A stretch of 64,000 bases of DNA from Notolepis coatsorum (lineage: Eukaryota; Chordata; Actinopteri; Aulopiformes; Paralepididae): positions 161,404,226 to 161,468,225 of the forward strand of contig OZ020585.1 of the NCBI GenBank assembly GCA_963971535.1, in the 5' to 3' direction. Made by a program: the position numbers and the translations under genes. Under the pieces are notes generated by a model. That model ran no database searches, was not told the DNA's origin, and was given only the letters and a program-made list of their open reading frames with translations. Shown here piece after piece: positions 21,160 to 31,009 of the stretch; position 1 is the first letter of the stretch, and the number at the start of each line of letters is the position of its first letter.

Positions 21160-22096
21160 GTGTACTACACTACTCTAGGTTAGGGCTAGTGTATTTTCCT
21201 CTGCACTACTCTAGGTTAGGGCTAGAGTATTTCCCTCTGCACTACACTACTCTAGGTTAGGACTAGAGTATTTCCCTCTGCACTACACTACTCTAGGTTA
21301 GGACTAGAGTATTTCCCTCTGCACTACACTACTCTAGGTTAGGGCTAGAGTATTTCCCTCTGCACTACACTACTCTAGGTTAGGGCTAGAGTATTTCCCT
21401 CTGCACTACACTACTCTAGGTTAGGGCTAGAGTATTTCCCTCTGCACTACACTACTCTAGGTTAGGACTAGAGTATTTCCCTCTGCACTACACTACTCTA
21501 GGTTAGGGCTAGAGTATTTCCCTCTGCACTACACTACTCTAGGTTAGGACTAGAGTATTTCCCTCTGCACTACACTACTCTAGGTTAGGACTAGAGTATT
21601 TCCCTCTGCACTACACTACTCTAGGTTAGGGCTAGAGTATTTTCCTCTGCACTACACTACTCTAGGTTAGGACTAGAGTATTTCCCTCTGCACTACACTA
21701 CTCTAGGTTAGGACTAGAGTATTTCCCTCTGCACTACACTACTCTAGGTTAGGACTAGAGTATTTCCCTCTGCACTACACCACTCTAGGTTAGGACTAGA
21801 GTATTTCCCTCTGCACTACACTACTCTAGGTTAGGACTAGAGTATTTCCCTCTGCACTACACTAATCTAGGTTAGGACTAGAGTATTTCCCTCTGCACTA
21901 CACTACTCTAGGTTAGGACTAGAGTATTTCCCTCTGCACTACACTACTCTAGGTTAGGACTAGAGTATTTCCCTCTGCACTACACCACTCTAGGTTAGGA
22001 CTAGAGTATTTCCCTCTGCACTACACTACTCTAGGTTAGGACTAGAGTATTTCCCTCTGCACTACACTACTCTAGGTTAGGACTAGAGTATTTTCC
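21160..22096. repeat. 41-bp minisatellite, about 23 copies
   Basis: The unit contains ACTCTAGGTTAGGRCTAGAG and TATTTCCCTCTGCACTACACT. Each unit holds the short palindrome CTCTAG...CTAGAG around a 7-base loop. The array lies in the putative intron next to the exon at 22128. Confidence 0.95.
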
Positions 22097-22127
22097 TCTA
22101 CCTTCCTTTACCTTCCTCTACAATTAC

Positions 22128-22309
22128 CTGTCCATCCCTCTGAGACGTTCTTGGAGACTCTGCAGCCTGCTCTGGTACTTCTCCGCCAGGCAGTGGAAGG
22201 CGTGGAGCAGGGTCTCCTTCAGGTCAGGGTAGGGACAGTCTGAGTCCAGCAGCTCTTGAGAGACTGACTCCATGTCCACCAGGTGGTCTGGAGTACTGGT
22301 AAGATGCTC
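22128..22309 (-). CDS. Candidate internal exon of an unidentified host gene
   Basis: On the minus strand a pyrimidine-rich acceptor (TGTCCTCCTGTGCAG, ending at 22310) precedes 182 bp of open frame that ends in a donor ACAG/GTAATT (exon end 22128). The exon starts in phase 0 and ends with two bases of a split codon. It encodes about 60 residues, EHLTSTPDHLVDMESVSQ through LLHAFHCLAEKYQSRLQSLQ to ERLRGMD, acidic then helical, with a heptad-like C-terminal half. Codon usage and amino-acid complexity look protein-like, unlike every other short frame nearby. The protein family was not recognised. It is bracketed by a 41-bp minisatellite downstream and an 18-bp minisatellite upstream, both within 40 bp of the exon. 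No partner exon was found in the window, so the gene's introns must be long. Confidence 0.62.
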
Positions 22310-22340
22310 CTGCACAGGAGGACAATGGAGCTTCTTAATG

Positions 22341-23066
22341 GAACTGTGTTTAGGGAACAGCGAACAGCTTGTGTTTAGGGAACAGTGAACAGCTTGTGTT
22401 TAGGGAACAGCGAACAGCTTGTGTTTAGGGAACAGCTTGTGTTTAGGTGTTTAGGGAACAGCTTGTGTTTAGGAAACAGCTTGTTTTTAGGGAACAGCTT
22501 GTGTTTAGGGAACAGCTTGTGTTTAGGGAACAGCGAACAGCTTGTGTTTAGGGAACAGCTTGTGTTTAGGGAACAGCTTGTGTTTAGGGAACAGCTTGTG
22601 TTTAGGGAACAGCTTGTGTTTAGGGAACAGCTTGTGTTTAGGGAACAGCGAACAGCTTGTGTTTAGGGAACAGCTTGTGTTTAGGGAACAGCTTGTGTTT
22701 AGGGAACAGCTTGTGTTTAGGGAACATCTTGTGTTTAGAAAACAGCAAACAGCTTGTGTTTAGGGAACAGCTTGTGTTTAGGGAACAGCTTGTGTTTAGG
22801 GAACAGCTCGTGTTTAGGGAACAGCTCGTGTTTAGGGAACAGCTTGTGTTTAGGGAACAGCTTGTGTTTAGGGAACAGCTTGTGTTTAGGGAACAGCAAA
22901 CAGCTTGTGTTTAGGGAACAGTGAACAGCTTGTGTTTAGGGAACAGCTTGTGTTTAGGGAACAGCTTGTGTTTAGGGAACAGCTTGTGTTTAGGGAACAT
23001 CTTGTGTTTAGAAAACAGCAAACAGCTTGTGTTTAGGGAACAGCTTGTGTTTAGGGAACAGCTTGG
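22341..23066. repeat. 18-bp minisatellite, about 38 copies
   Basis: The unit is AGGGAACAGCTTGTGTTT, with interspersed 8-bp extensions (AACAGCGA or AACAGTGA). Frames of the FREQLV type are repeat artefacts. It lies in the putative intron upstream of the exon at 22128-22309. Confidence 0.95.
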
Positions 23067-23454
23067 TCCTGTCAGCTATTGATATTATTAGCCAACAGCT
23101 GGCTTTTTACTATGGGGTTTTACTTCACAAACACTATTCAGTTTTCAAGCAAAAGAATGGCTTGTCACTACTTTTGTTTATTATTATTATTTAGGATTAT
23201 TATATTATATTATATTATATATGTTGTTTATGCAAATAAACATCCTTCTGATATGAGACGACTCCAGTACATTTTTGTCTGGATGCTTTAACGGGGGAGA
23301 GACAGTGTTTCAGCCAGTCAGTCCGTGGGAGGACAGAATTCCACAGAAGGAGGGCCTCAACAATACTAAATACTTCACGGAAGGCTGATAATCAACGAAA
23401 GACTGAAAACATTGAAATCGAACAATGTCTTTCCCAGAATTACAACTTCGTGCC
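23067..23454. other. No gene recognised
   Basis: AT-rich then mixed unique sequence. Confidence 0.5.
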
Positions 23455-24093
23455 TTAGGCCCTGTTTAGACGGAAACGCTAGCAGGTGAATCCGCAAAAA
23501 TATTTTTTCGGATGTGCCCTTAAAAACGGCAACAGCGTTTTTACAGGGAGAATCCGCAAAAAAGTGAGACCACCTTCCTGGGTGGAATTCCTAGAAACGA
23601 TAAACCTTTGCGCTATCATCTAAACTGTCAAACCGCATAAAACTATGACGAAAGGGTTGTCAAGGCTCTCGTTGCGTACTGCTTACGTCACAGGCATTAG
23701 CCGAGAAGCGTAAACAAAGCATGTCTGATTCTATCCATGGCGATCACCTGAAGGCTACGTTGACTTTTAAATACACAAGAATCAGTCCCGCGGCTATCGC
23801 AACTATTAGTGACTGGAGCCACTGTCTGTGAGTGACTCTGCTTTGGTCCAATCACATTCCCCCACCCACAGTCTGCGAATCAGAGGCAGAGTAGGGCGGG
23901 TCTTCACAGCACGGTCATGTGACATCTGCGCCAATCGTGTGACAGCGGGGCTCTGTCGTCTCGAGTCTTTACAGCCTCGTCTGCATGCAGAATTCCATCC
24001 CAAAACACTAGTCTAAACGCAAAATTAAAAGTGAGACCGCAAGACGACTTCTGCGGTTTCTGCTGAGACTCTCTCCGTCTAAACATGGCCTTA
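23455..24093. mobile_element. PIF/Harbinger-type MITE
   Basis: Inverted ends GGCCCTGTTTAGACGG (23458) and CCGTCTAAACATGGCC (ending 24090), 15 of 16 matching, flanked by TTA on both sides (23455-23457 and 24091-24093). TTA (TWA) duplications and GG-starting ends fit PIF/Harbinger. The 633-bp body has no transposase. Confidence 0.75.
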
Positions 24094-24159
24094 GACACAA
24101 TATATTATACTCAAACACATCAAACAGCTCATCCCTCACCCATCATTGTGTATTAATTA

Positions 24160-24644
24160 TCATCCCTGGCCATAAGAAGACATACATTGGTATGTGTTGG
24201 TATACAAAACCATCCTGGGCCAACTACCAACTTATAAGCACCTTACACGTTCAACGAAGAGACATTACAATCTGAATATTCTCATATTTTTATATTCAGA
24301 TCTAGTTGTATAGCATATATGTATGTCTTTCTACTATTATGGAAAGACATACAAAGTTAAATATAAAATGCTTATTCTATGCCTAGTTTTATGTCTTCAC
24401 TTTATGCATTGCTCTTATTACTCAAATATTTGCACTACATCTCTACCTCATCTTTGCATTTTGTTGCATTTTGTACTTTAGTTGTATATTGTATATTTTG
24501 TAGTGTTTGGTCTTTATTTTTATTTTTTACTTTTAGGGTTTAGGGTTTTACTGTATGAAGCACAATCTCAGAAGGCTCATACAGAACCAAGCATTTCACT
24601 ATAATGTACCTTATGTGACAAATAAAACAAAACTTGAAACTTGA
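24160..24644 (+). mobile_element. LINE 3' end, CTTGAA-type tail
   Basis: GTATGAAGCACAATCTCAGA, CAAGCATTTCACTATAATGT and the final AAACTTGAAACTTGA match the tail at 13110-13462. The left boundary is uncertain. TAGGGTTTAGGGTTT near 24533 is a small internal repeat. Confidence 0.55.
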
Positions 24645-24653
24645 TCTGCCAAT

Positions 24654-24741
24654 ATGCCTGTCTTTTTTACTGCTATGAAGCACTTTGAGCTGCAATTCTT
24701 GTATGAAAGGTGCTATACAAATAAAGTTTTTTTTTTATTTT

Positions 24742-24830
<89 letters not shown>
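24654..24830 (+). mobile_element. Retroposon 3' tail with (ATT)n
   Basis: GCACTTTGAGCTGCAATTCT, TGTATGAAAGGTGCTATACA and AATAAAG followed by (ATT)n (24745-24830). This is a common teleost LINE/SINE terminus. An inverted copy lies at 25178-25277. Confidence 0.65.
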
Positions 24831-24833
<3 letters not shown>

Positions 24834-25177
24834 CTGCCCATATCTGTACATACATCCCCCCATGCTGCTATGATACCTGAATTTCCACAAGGAATTTCAA
24901 CAAAGGAATATCTTATCTTATCAAAATTACATCTCATATCATGTTCCCACTGTCAGAACCGTATTTGTGAAACATGTGTTCAGCGATGCTGCTCCGTTCT
25001 CCTGGAAGCTGTTAAAACAGGATTTGAAGCTAGAGTCCCTGCTTGCCATGGAGTGATCATGATTCTAATGTAGTCTTTTTCATTCAAACGTGAAAACATT
25101 TTCTCTACTTTTTAGTATTTGTGTGATCGTACTATCTTTTTTTTGTTTAGTTTGTTTACGTTTGTTTTAATACTACT
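24831..25177. other. No gene recognised
   Basis: Sequence between two inverted copies of the same retroposon tail. No supported coding sequence. Confidence 0.45.
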
Positions 25178-25277
25178 ACTACTACTACTACTAATAATAA
25201 TAATACACTTTTTTAACAATAGCACCTTTCATACAAGAATTGCAGCTCAAAGTGCTTCACAGCAGTAAAAAAGACAT
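25178..25277 (-). mobile_element. Retroposon 3' tail, inverted copy
   Basis: This is the reverse complement of the 24654 tail (ATAGCACCTTTCATACAAGA, TGCAGCTCAAAGTGCTTCAC), preceded by (ACT)n/(AAT)n that corresponds to the tail microsatellite. Confidence 0.7.
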
Positions 25278-25381
25278 TCTGTGCAAAGCCTCTATATGGT
25301 TATCCTCATGATACACTATGAATTGAAAATGGGGGACCCTGATGTAAACAAGACAAACGTTTTTCTCTGGTCTGCATCCCC

Positions 25382-25999
25382 TTAACCCATTCTCTGCCAC
25401 GCTTATATCCATCGCTGTTTGATCTCTGCCAGCACTGTATAGCACGTTTATAATTCCGTGATAGTCGTTAGATGCTTCATGTAGTATGGGTGATATATTG
25501 ATCAGAGCAGTTTGTATCGAAAATGATAAACAAAAACGCTGAAACTCACGTCAGTCTCCTCGTACCGTTGGGCGATGAGAGTGGAGCAAACAGATCCCAG
25601 TTATGTGGTGGGGATCTAGGCGATCCATTTCCGGTTTGTATATTACTAATACACGCCCAAATCATGTAATTATTGAGTTATGGCAAAGATCCATATCCAC
25701 GGTGTGTGTATTGAGTCCCGCGACGATAAACGAGTGGCCGGACGGAATAGGGAGACGCACCGGGATCACAAGAGATCCACTTCCGGTTGCAACTCGCCGA
25801 TCAGCCACCAGGTGGCAGTATTGAAGCGTTGCAGAGTTGTGCTGGCTCACACAGCATCCGACAAGGCTCCGTGAGTGAAATATGAATACCATGGCGAAAA
25901 TATGAAATTATGATCAGAATCACGTCGTACGCCGTTATTGGCAGAATTCGCATGAACTTGAAACCCGTTGTACGACGTTATTAGCAAGGAAAGGGTTAA
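25382..25999. mobile_element. piggyBac-like MITE with CTCF-like site
   Basis: TTAA at 25382-25385 and 25996-25999 flank ends CCCATTCTCTGCCA and, reversed, CCCTTTCCTTGCTA. The body has repeated motifs (GAGATCCACTTCCGGTTG and GGCGATCCATTTCCGGTTTG) but no transposase. CCACCAGGTGGCAGTA (25807-25822) is a strong match to a CTCF core. Confidence 0.72.
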
Positions 26000-26248
26000 C
26001 AATTGTGTGTATTGAGCTGTACTGTATTGTACCCATTCTGCAATCTGTTAAGTATGACTGTGAGGCATATATCTGTCACGGCCTGATCCAAAGGGTGCAG
26101 CCCTATACTGTATATGTCAGGGATGCCCCCACTGCCCGCGCTGTTTTGGCTTGCGAGCTGCTGTTAAAATTACCAGCTCAACATGATCTACCAACCAAAA
26201 AATAAAACAAAAATCCCATTGTTGAAAATACATTAAAAACTTACCTTG
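26000..26248. other. No gene; DNA-transposon-like fragment
   Basis: TTGCGAGCTGCTGTTAAAAT and CAGCTCAACATGATCTACC (26150-26190) resemble a common teleost hAT-like repeat, at low confidence. Confidence 0.35.
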
Positions 26249-26253
26249 CAGGC

Positions 26254-27243
26254 TGTTGAGAGTCACAGCCGGGATAGGTCAAGCTCCAGAGCATCCTCAA
26301 GGTCCTCATCTAGGTCAAGATCTAGGGAGAGAGTTCAGTACCCAAGGGGCGAACCTCCTAGACCTCGGAACGAGAGAGCTAAACTGGCCAAACTGAGACT
26401 TATCAGCAAGGGGCCTTCTCTGAAAGCTCTCCTGGAGCTCAGGATTGGAGGACGTCTCAGACGAAGGTGAAGGAGAATGGGCAGCGATGAAACAGGGGAT
26501 ATTATGCTCGCATATCCTGTGACATGGAGACAGGGAGACATCGGCCTGGACCCAAGATACAGGGCGACGAGAGCCCAGAATGGGCCTGAAAGATAGAAAA
26601 GAAATGAGTCCTCTGTGGACTGTATCTGTGATGTCCTGCGTGGCCTACGGACAGGGTCACACGACCAGGCCAACCACACTTCAATAGAGGACTGCTGCTA
26701 CAATTCTCTGGGACCCGTGGGGTCGCCCGAGAAGTGACAATTCGACCTACCTCAAACTACGGGAGAGATCCAAGAGGTCAGAGGGGGTGACCATAAGAAC
26801 CATGACATTGTGTTCTTCAGACGACAACAACTGGGTGCATTGGCCGGGAACAACAGATGCAAGTCTTCCCGCCGGCTACCAAGCAACGACGTGGCCCCTA
26901 TCCTGTCGGGCCGTCCAGCCAGGGAACAACAGATGCAAGTCTTCCCACCGGCTACCAAGCAACGACGTGGCCCCTATCCTGTCGGGCCGTCCAGCCAGGG
27001 AACAACAGATGCAAGTCTTCCCGCCGGCTACCAAGCAACGACGTGGCCCCTATCCTGTCGGGCCGTCCAGCCAGGGAACAACAGATGCAAGTCTTCCCGC
27101 CGGCTACCAGGGTACTAGGGAACCAAGATGACAGAGGGGGTGTTGAGAGTCACAACCATCGTGACCCCGCAATTGCCATCTCGTCCCCCCATACAGACGC
27201 TATTAAGACAGTGGAAAATGACTGAACAAGATGACAGAGGGGG
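26254..27243 (+). mobile_element. Reduced left unit of element D
   Basis: An LTR stub is followed by the 3' part of the D internal region, matching 53597-54370: the Arg/Ser-rich segment (SSSRASSRSSSRSRSRERVQ), a Lys/Arg/Leu-rich segment (AKLAKLRLISKGPSLKALLE), the 76-bp repeats and the polypurine tract (ACAGAGGGGG) just before the LTR. It is a fossil unit left by a tandem or recombined arrangement. Confidence 0.75.
26846..27110. repeat. 76-bp tandem repeat in element D, about 3.5 copies
   Basis: Units start GGGAACAACAGATGCAAGTC at 26846, 26922, 26998 and 27074 and include CGTGGCCCCTATCCTGTCGG. The corresponding place in the right unit (54175-54268) has only about 1.3 copies. Confidence 0.92.
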
Positions 27244-27777
27244 TGTTGAGAGTCACAGCCAACTAGTGACACTTTTTATTATGACATCCTGTTCTCTCTG
27301 TCAATTGTAGGATATAAAGGATTAAGCATATGTTTATTATATATCTGTTTTAAATCTAAGCATATGTTTATTATATATATCTGTTTTAAATCTAAGCATA
27401 TGTTGAGAGATGACTTAAGCGTCAGTGATTATGAAGAATGTCTGTGTATTCTTCCTCCCACTTGTGTAAAACTGTGAAAACTATAAACTATAGACTCTAA
27501 AACAGTAACTTGTGCAAACTACAATATCTTGTGTAATCCTGAATGGAATAGGCCTCTGATATGACGGATGTCTTTTTGTATTCTTATATAACCTGTATAA
27601 CTATATACACTATAAACTATACTACAGTTAATGGAATATGCACAGTCAGAATGGAAGGGGCCTCTTCGCTTACAGTTCTGTGAAGCCAGGAATGTGGTCA
27701 CTGAGCGCTGACCTTGACAGAGGAGCAGAGGAGAGAATCACTGCCTTACAGTTATGAGGCAGAGAAATATTATACAC
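27244..27777 (+). repeat. Middle LTR of element D, left part
   Basis: Starts TGTTGAGAGTCACAGCC after the polypurine tract and matches 54371-54919. It is interrupted by element E and continues at 47247. It includes the duplicated AAGCATATGTTTATTATATA motif. Confidence 0.85.
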
Positions 27778-28117
27778 TGTGGAATAATATAATGCCCTCA
27801 TGTAAAGACATTCCCCTCCCCTTTCTCCCCAATCCTGTGTTCCCCCCCCTCTCCCCAATCCTGTATCCCCCCCCCCCATTTGACCTATCAAATGGGACCA
27901 CCCCCCCCCCCCTTTTAACTATATAATGCTCCTCCCGAGAATAAACCAGGTCTCTTTTACCTGGGTCATTTCAGCTGATCACCTGGGGAGAGCCCCTCAG
28001 CCATTCTCTCTATGTACTATGTATATTTCTATCTGTTTGGTTAATAAACCTTTGTTATTATCCAAACCTCGGTTGACTGAGAACATTCTTCTTCAGGATA
28101 TCCACAAATATCCCACA
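27778..28117 (+). repeat. 5' LTR of element E
   Basis: TGTGGAATAATATAATGCCC to CAAATATCCCACA, 340 bp. It has C-rich blocks in U3, TATATAA near 27918 and a polyadenylation signal AATAAA near 28043. It resembles the F LTR (63145-63506) more than E's own 3' LTR. Confidence 0.82.
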
Positions 28118-29462
28118 ATTGGCGTCTACGAAACGCATGTACCCGGGTCCTTATCAGGCGGTTCTGAGAGGATTTGCGGGGTTGTAGTGCTATTCCCGGA
28201 TCGAGCTGGTGCCGACCAAAAGCTAAGGCACACCATAAGGTTGTTGGATTGCTAATCCTAGTCTATCTGATGCAGACTAAAATATAGGCAACAAAGTAAG
28301 ATACGTGGGCTTATTAGACGTGATATCCTTGGAAAACGCTACTCTGTTAGAAACGTTCTGTGATTCCTCTACAAAGAGGCGGGAAGTAGGACCGAGAAGC
28401 TGATAGAATCATAATTAGATTTACCAGAGTAACGTTGCAATATTCATAGTTTCAACCTCAAACTAAGCCCACAATCTCTTCCATTCCTGAAAACGATGTA
28501 TTCGGATTAGGTGAACCAATTGATCATATAGATAGCGGGAAGCTGACTACGCAACGTCCCGGTGTAGTACGCCATACTACATTAAACGGGACATTAGTCG
28601 CGGGTTGAAGAGACAGAGAGTGTGATTAAACGGTATATTCAAATCTAATATAGCGCTGTTAAATTTCGAAGTTCAGGTTCGGTCGTTATGCGTTAATAAC
28701 GGTGTATAGTGTATATCGAGGGTAATCAAGCCTTGTCGCAGCAGATGCTGGTCGATTAAACGAACAGCGATCCAATACAATCAGGTATACAAACACGTTA
28801 ACTTATATGTATTATTGTTTGTTTGTCTGTTTAAGTCTTGTTTGTATGTGCACAGTATTAGAACCCGCCGCGGTGCTTTATTGAGTTAAGAACCGGCTGA
28901 TATCGCGCCGAGCATTGGGAGACGAGTTAACGTTATACAGGGAATAACATTGGGGTGCAACTCTCGCTACATGCTAGGAAAGTGATGTCCGGTTGGGAAT
29001 TGTAGGTTTATCGTTTCTGTTTGTTTACGTTTCACATATGCACAGGCGCGTTCATTCGGTTACAAAACGCTGGTTTTAGGTGAATTCCAAGCTATTGAGA
29101 GCTTGCGGAAGAGTACTGCATGGATTGCAAAGCGTTATTTCCGAGGCGAATGGGAACGCGTGAACGTCGCTTAGAGCGATGACGTCATACAAATGTGCGC
29201 CATGAAGTTATGATTTTGATATGAAGCTATCCATGGGCGAACATAAAGTTTAATATGCCCGAGGCGAAGGGTGTATGAGACCCACGTGTAGTATCTGTTA
29301 TTAATAAAGGTTATTTAATAACTGAACTAAACTATGAAGACGATGTCAGCACAACAACTTTTTCCGGTGAGTATGAAAATCCTAAATATAGATGCATGAC
29401 ACAACTATCATCTCAGTTACAGTAAATTACAACTATCTCAGATCACTTGAGTGTTTATGTTG
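28118..29462. other. Element E internal region, 5' part (non-coding)
   Basis: It begins with a primer-site-like TGGCGTCTACGAAACGC (28120); the matching tRNA was not identified. No open frame of note. It ends at the B insertion (TGTTG duplication). Confidence 0.6.
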
Positions 29463-30901
29463 TGTAACTGAGGGGTACAATTCCCTGACTGTATTACTAG
29501 ATATGATACTTACTACCACTACCTTTGTACTTAATATTCGGCCACCCAGTACTCGGCATAAATATATTATGATGAACACTGTCACGTAGATGAAACGGAT
29601 CCAACACAAATGTACGAATTAGAAATAGGTCTTTATTTCTACACAGCGATGGTGTGTAGAGCAAGCACTTAATCAAATCAATCACATTTATGAATGGGAA
29701 TTAGTATGCACTTTTATGGCAAGAGTATTCGTCGGTATATCAATAGAGAATGTCCAATCTCTGAAGGCGCAGGTGGTACATATACGACCTGGAATAGTTA
29801 AGGAATAACAGCAATGATACTTTAATGATTATAGACTGGATACACTAGGGGGGGTTAATCCGGTCGCTTGTAAGCCGACAGGAGTAGGAAGGGGGGGGGG
29901 GGGTAGAGTCCGGCTGCCTCATCCGGCCAAGGGTATCCCAGGTGAACCCACTGTAGTGCCGTTCAATGCGCCGGCGATCCTTGGACCACAGATGAAAGCA
30001 GATGGACTCTTTGTGGGCCGGCGTCCTCCGGTCCACGGAGGAGAGACGTGAAGCGGCCTCGTCTTGCAGAGCGCCTCCTCACCTTGCGTCCTCTCCAGGG
30101 GGGGGGGGGGTTCCCAACACACGGCTGTGTCGGGGGTCTTTATCCATGGAATAATCAACGTATACAAAGCATAATCCGTGCCTGGGAAGGCGGGCTGTCG
30201 TCGGTAGAATAATCCGGTATACAGGTCCACTCGCTCGTCGGCTCTGGGGCTCCTCGGGTGCAATCTCACATGGGGTCGATCATCCTGGATAAACAGCCAG
30301 TTTTCTGCCAGAAACGATGGGGTGCTGACTACGGTAGTATTCTCACCGCACGAAGCACTATATATTAACAGACTATTATTAGCTTAATAGACTACGTCCA
30401 ACTCGACGATATAGTGCCAAATATGACTATTCAAATATTAATATACACGATGTCTCAATACCGATGGTAGGCCGAACTTGGCCTTACTCCCACACGTGGC
30501 GTCGCAGGGAGGCTTTACGTCTGTGACTCTATTGGAGGGTAAGAAACTGGACTGAAAAGGAAGTCCTACTTTAGTAGCGCAGTATATATACGCACTATGA
30601 ACAAATAGTCCCATTAGTGGTGCGGTAGCCAGATTCCTACGCGGAACTAGGACTTGTTCGTACATGTTGAGCGGTACGTTTGAACTGGGTCTGGGGGGTA
30701 TGGCAGCCTGGCACCAAGGTCTCGACCAATAGTAGAATGGAGACTATTATGGGATGTTCAGTAGGCTAGAATGGATATTCAATGCATATTGTACAAGGAA
30801 TATACAAGGGATATCAAGGAATATTAGAGAATATACAAATACAATTAAATATATATATATAATAAATATATATATTCGGTTTAATCTGGCCCTTCACAAC
30901 A
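29463..30901 (-). repeat. 3' LTR of BEL element B
   Basis: 1439 bp, nearly identical to 36097-37535. Contains two G-runs and a short TATATA tract near its U3 start. Confidence 0.93.
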
Positions 30902-31009
30902 GCCACCCCCTGATTGGTCCCAGACCTAATCAGTTAAGCAGAGACAGATTAATCGCGTTGTCTATTTACACATAAGGGTTTGCTGTAGGGGTCAGTCAAC
31001 TTCACAAAG

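Noticed and set aside
22385-22914. Frames of repeated FREQLV/CLGNS
   Set aside because: Translation of an 18-bp minisatellite.
28120-28136. Definite tRNA assignment for the E primer site
   Set aside because: TGGCGTCTACGAAACGC has the right position and TGG start, but I could not match it to a known vertebrate tRNA 3' end.
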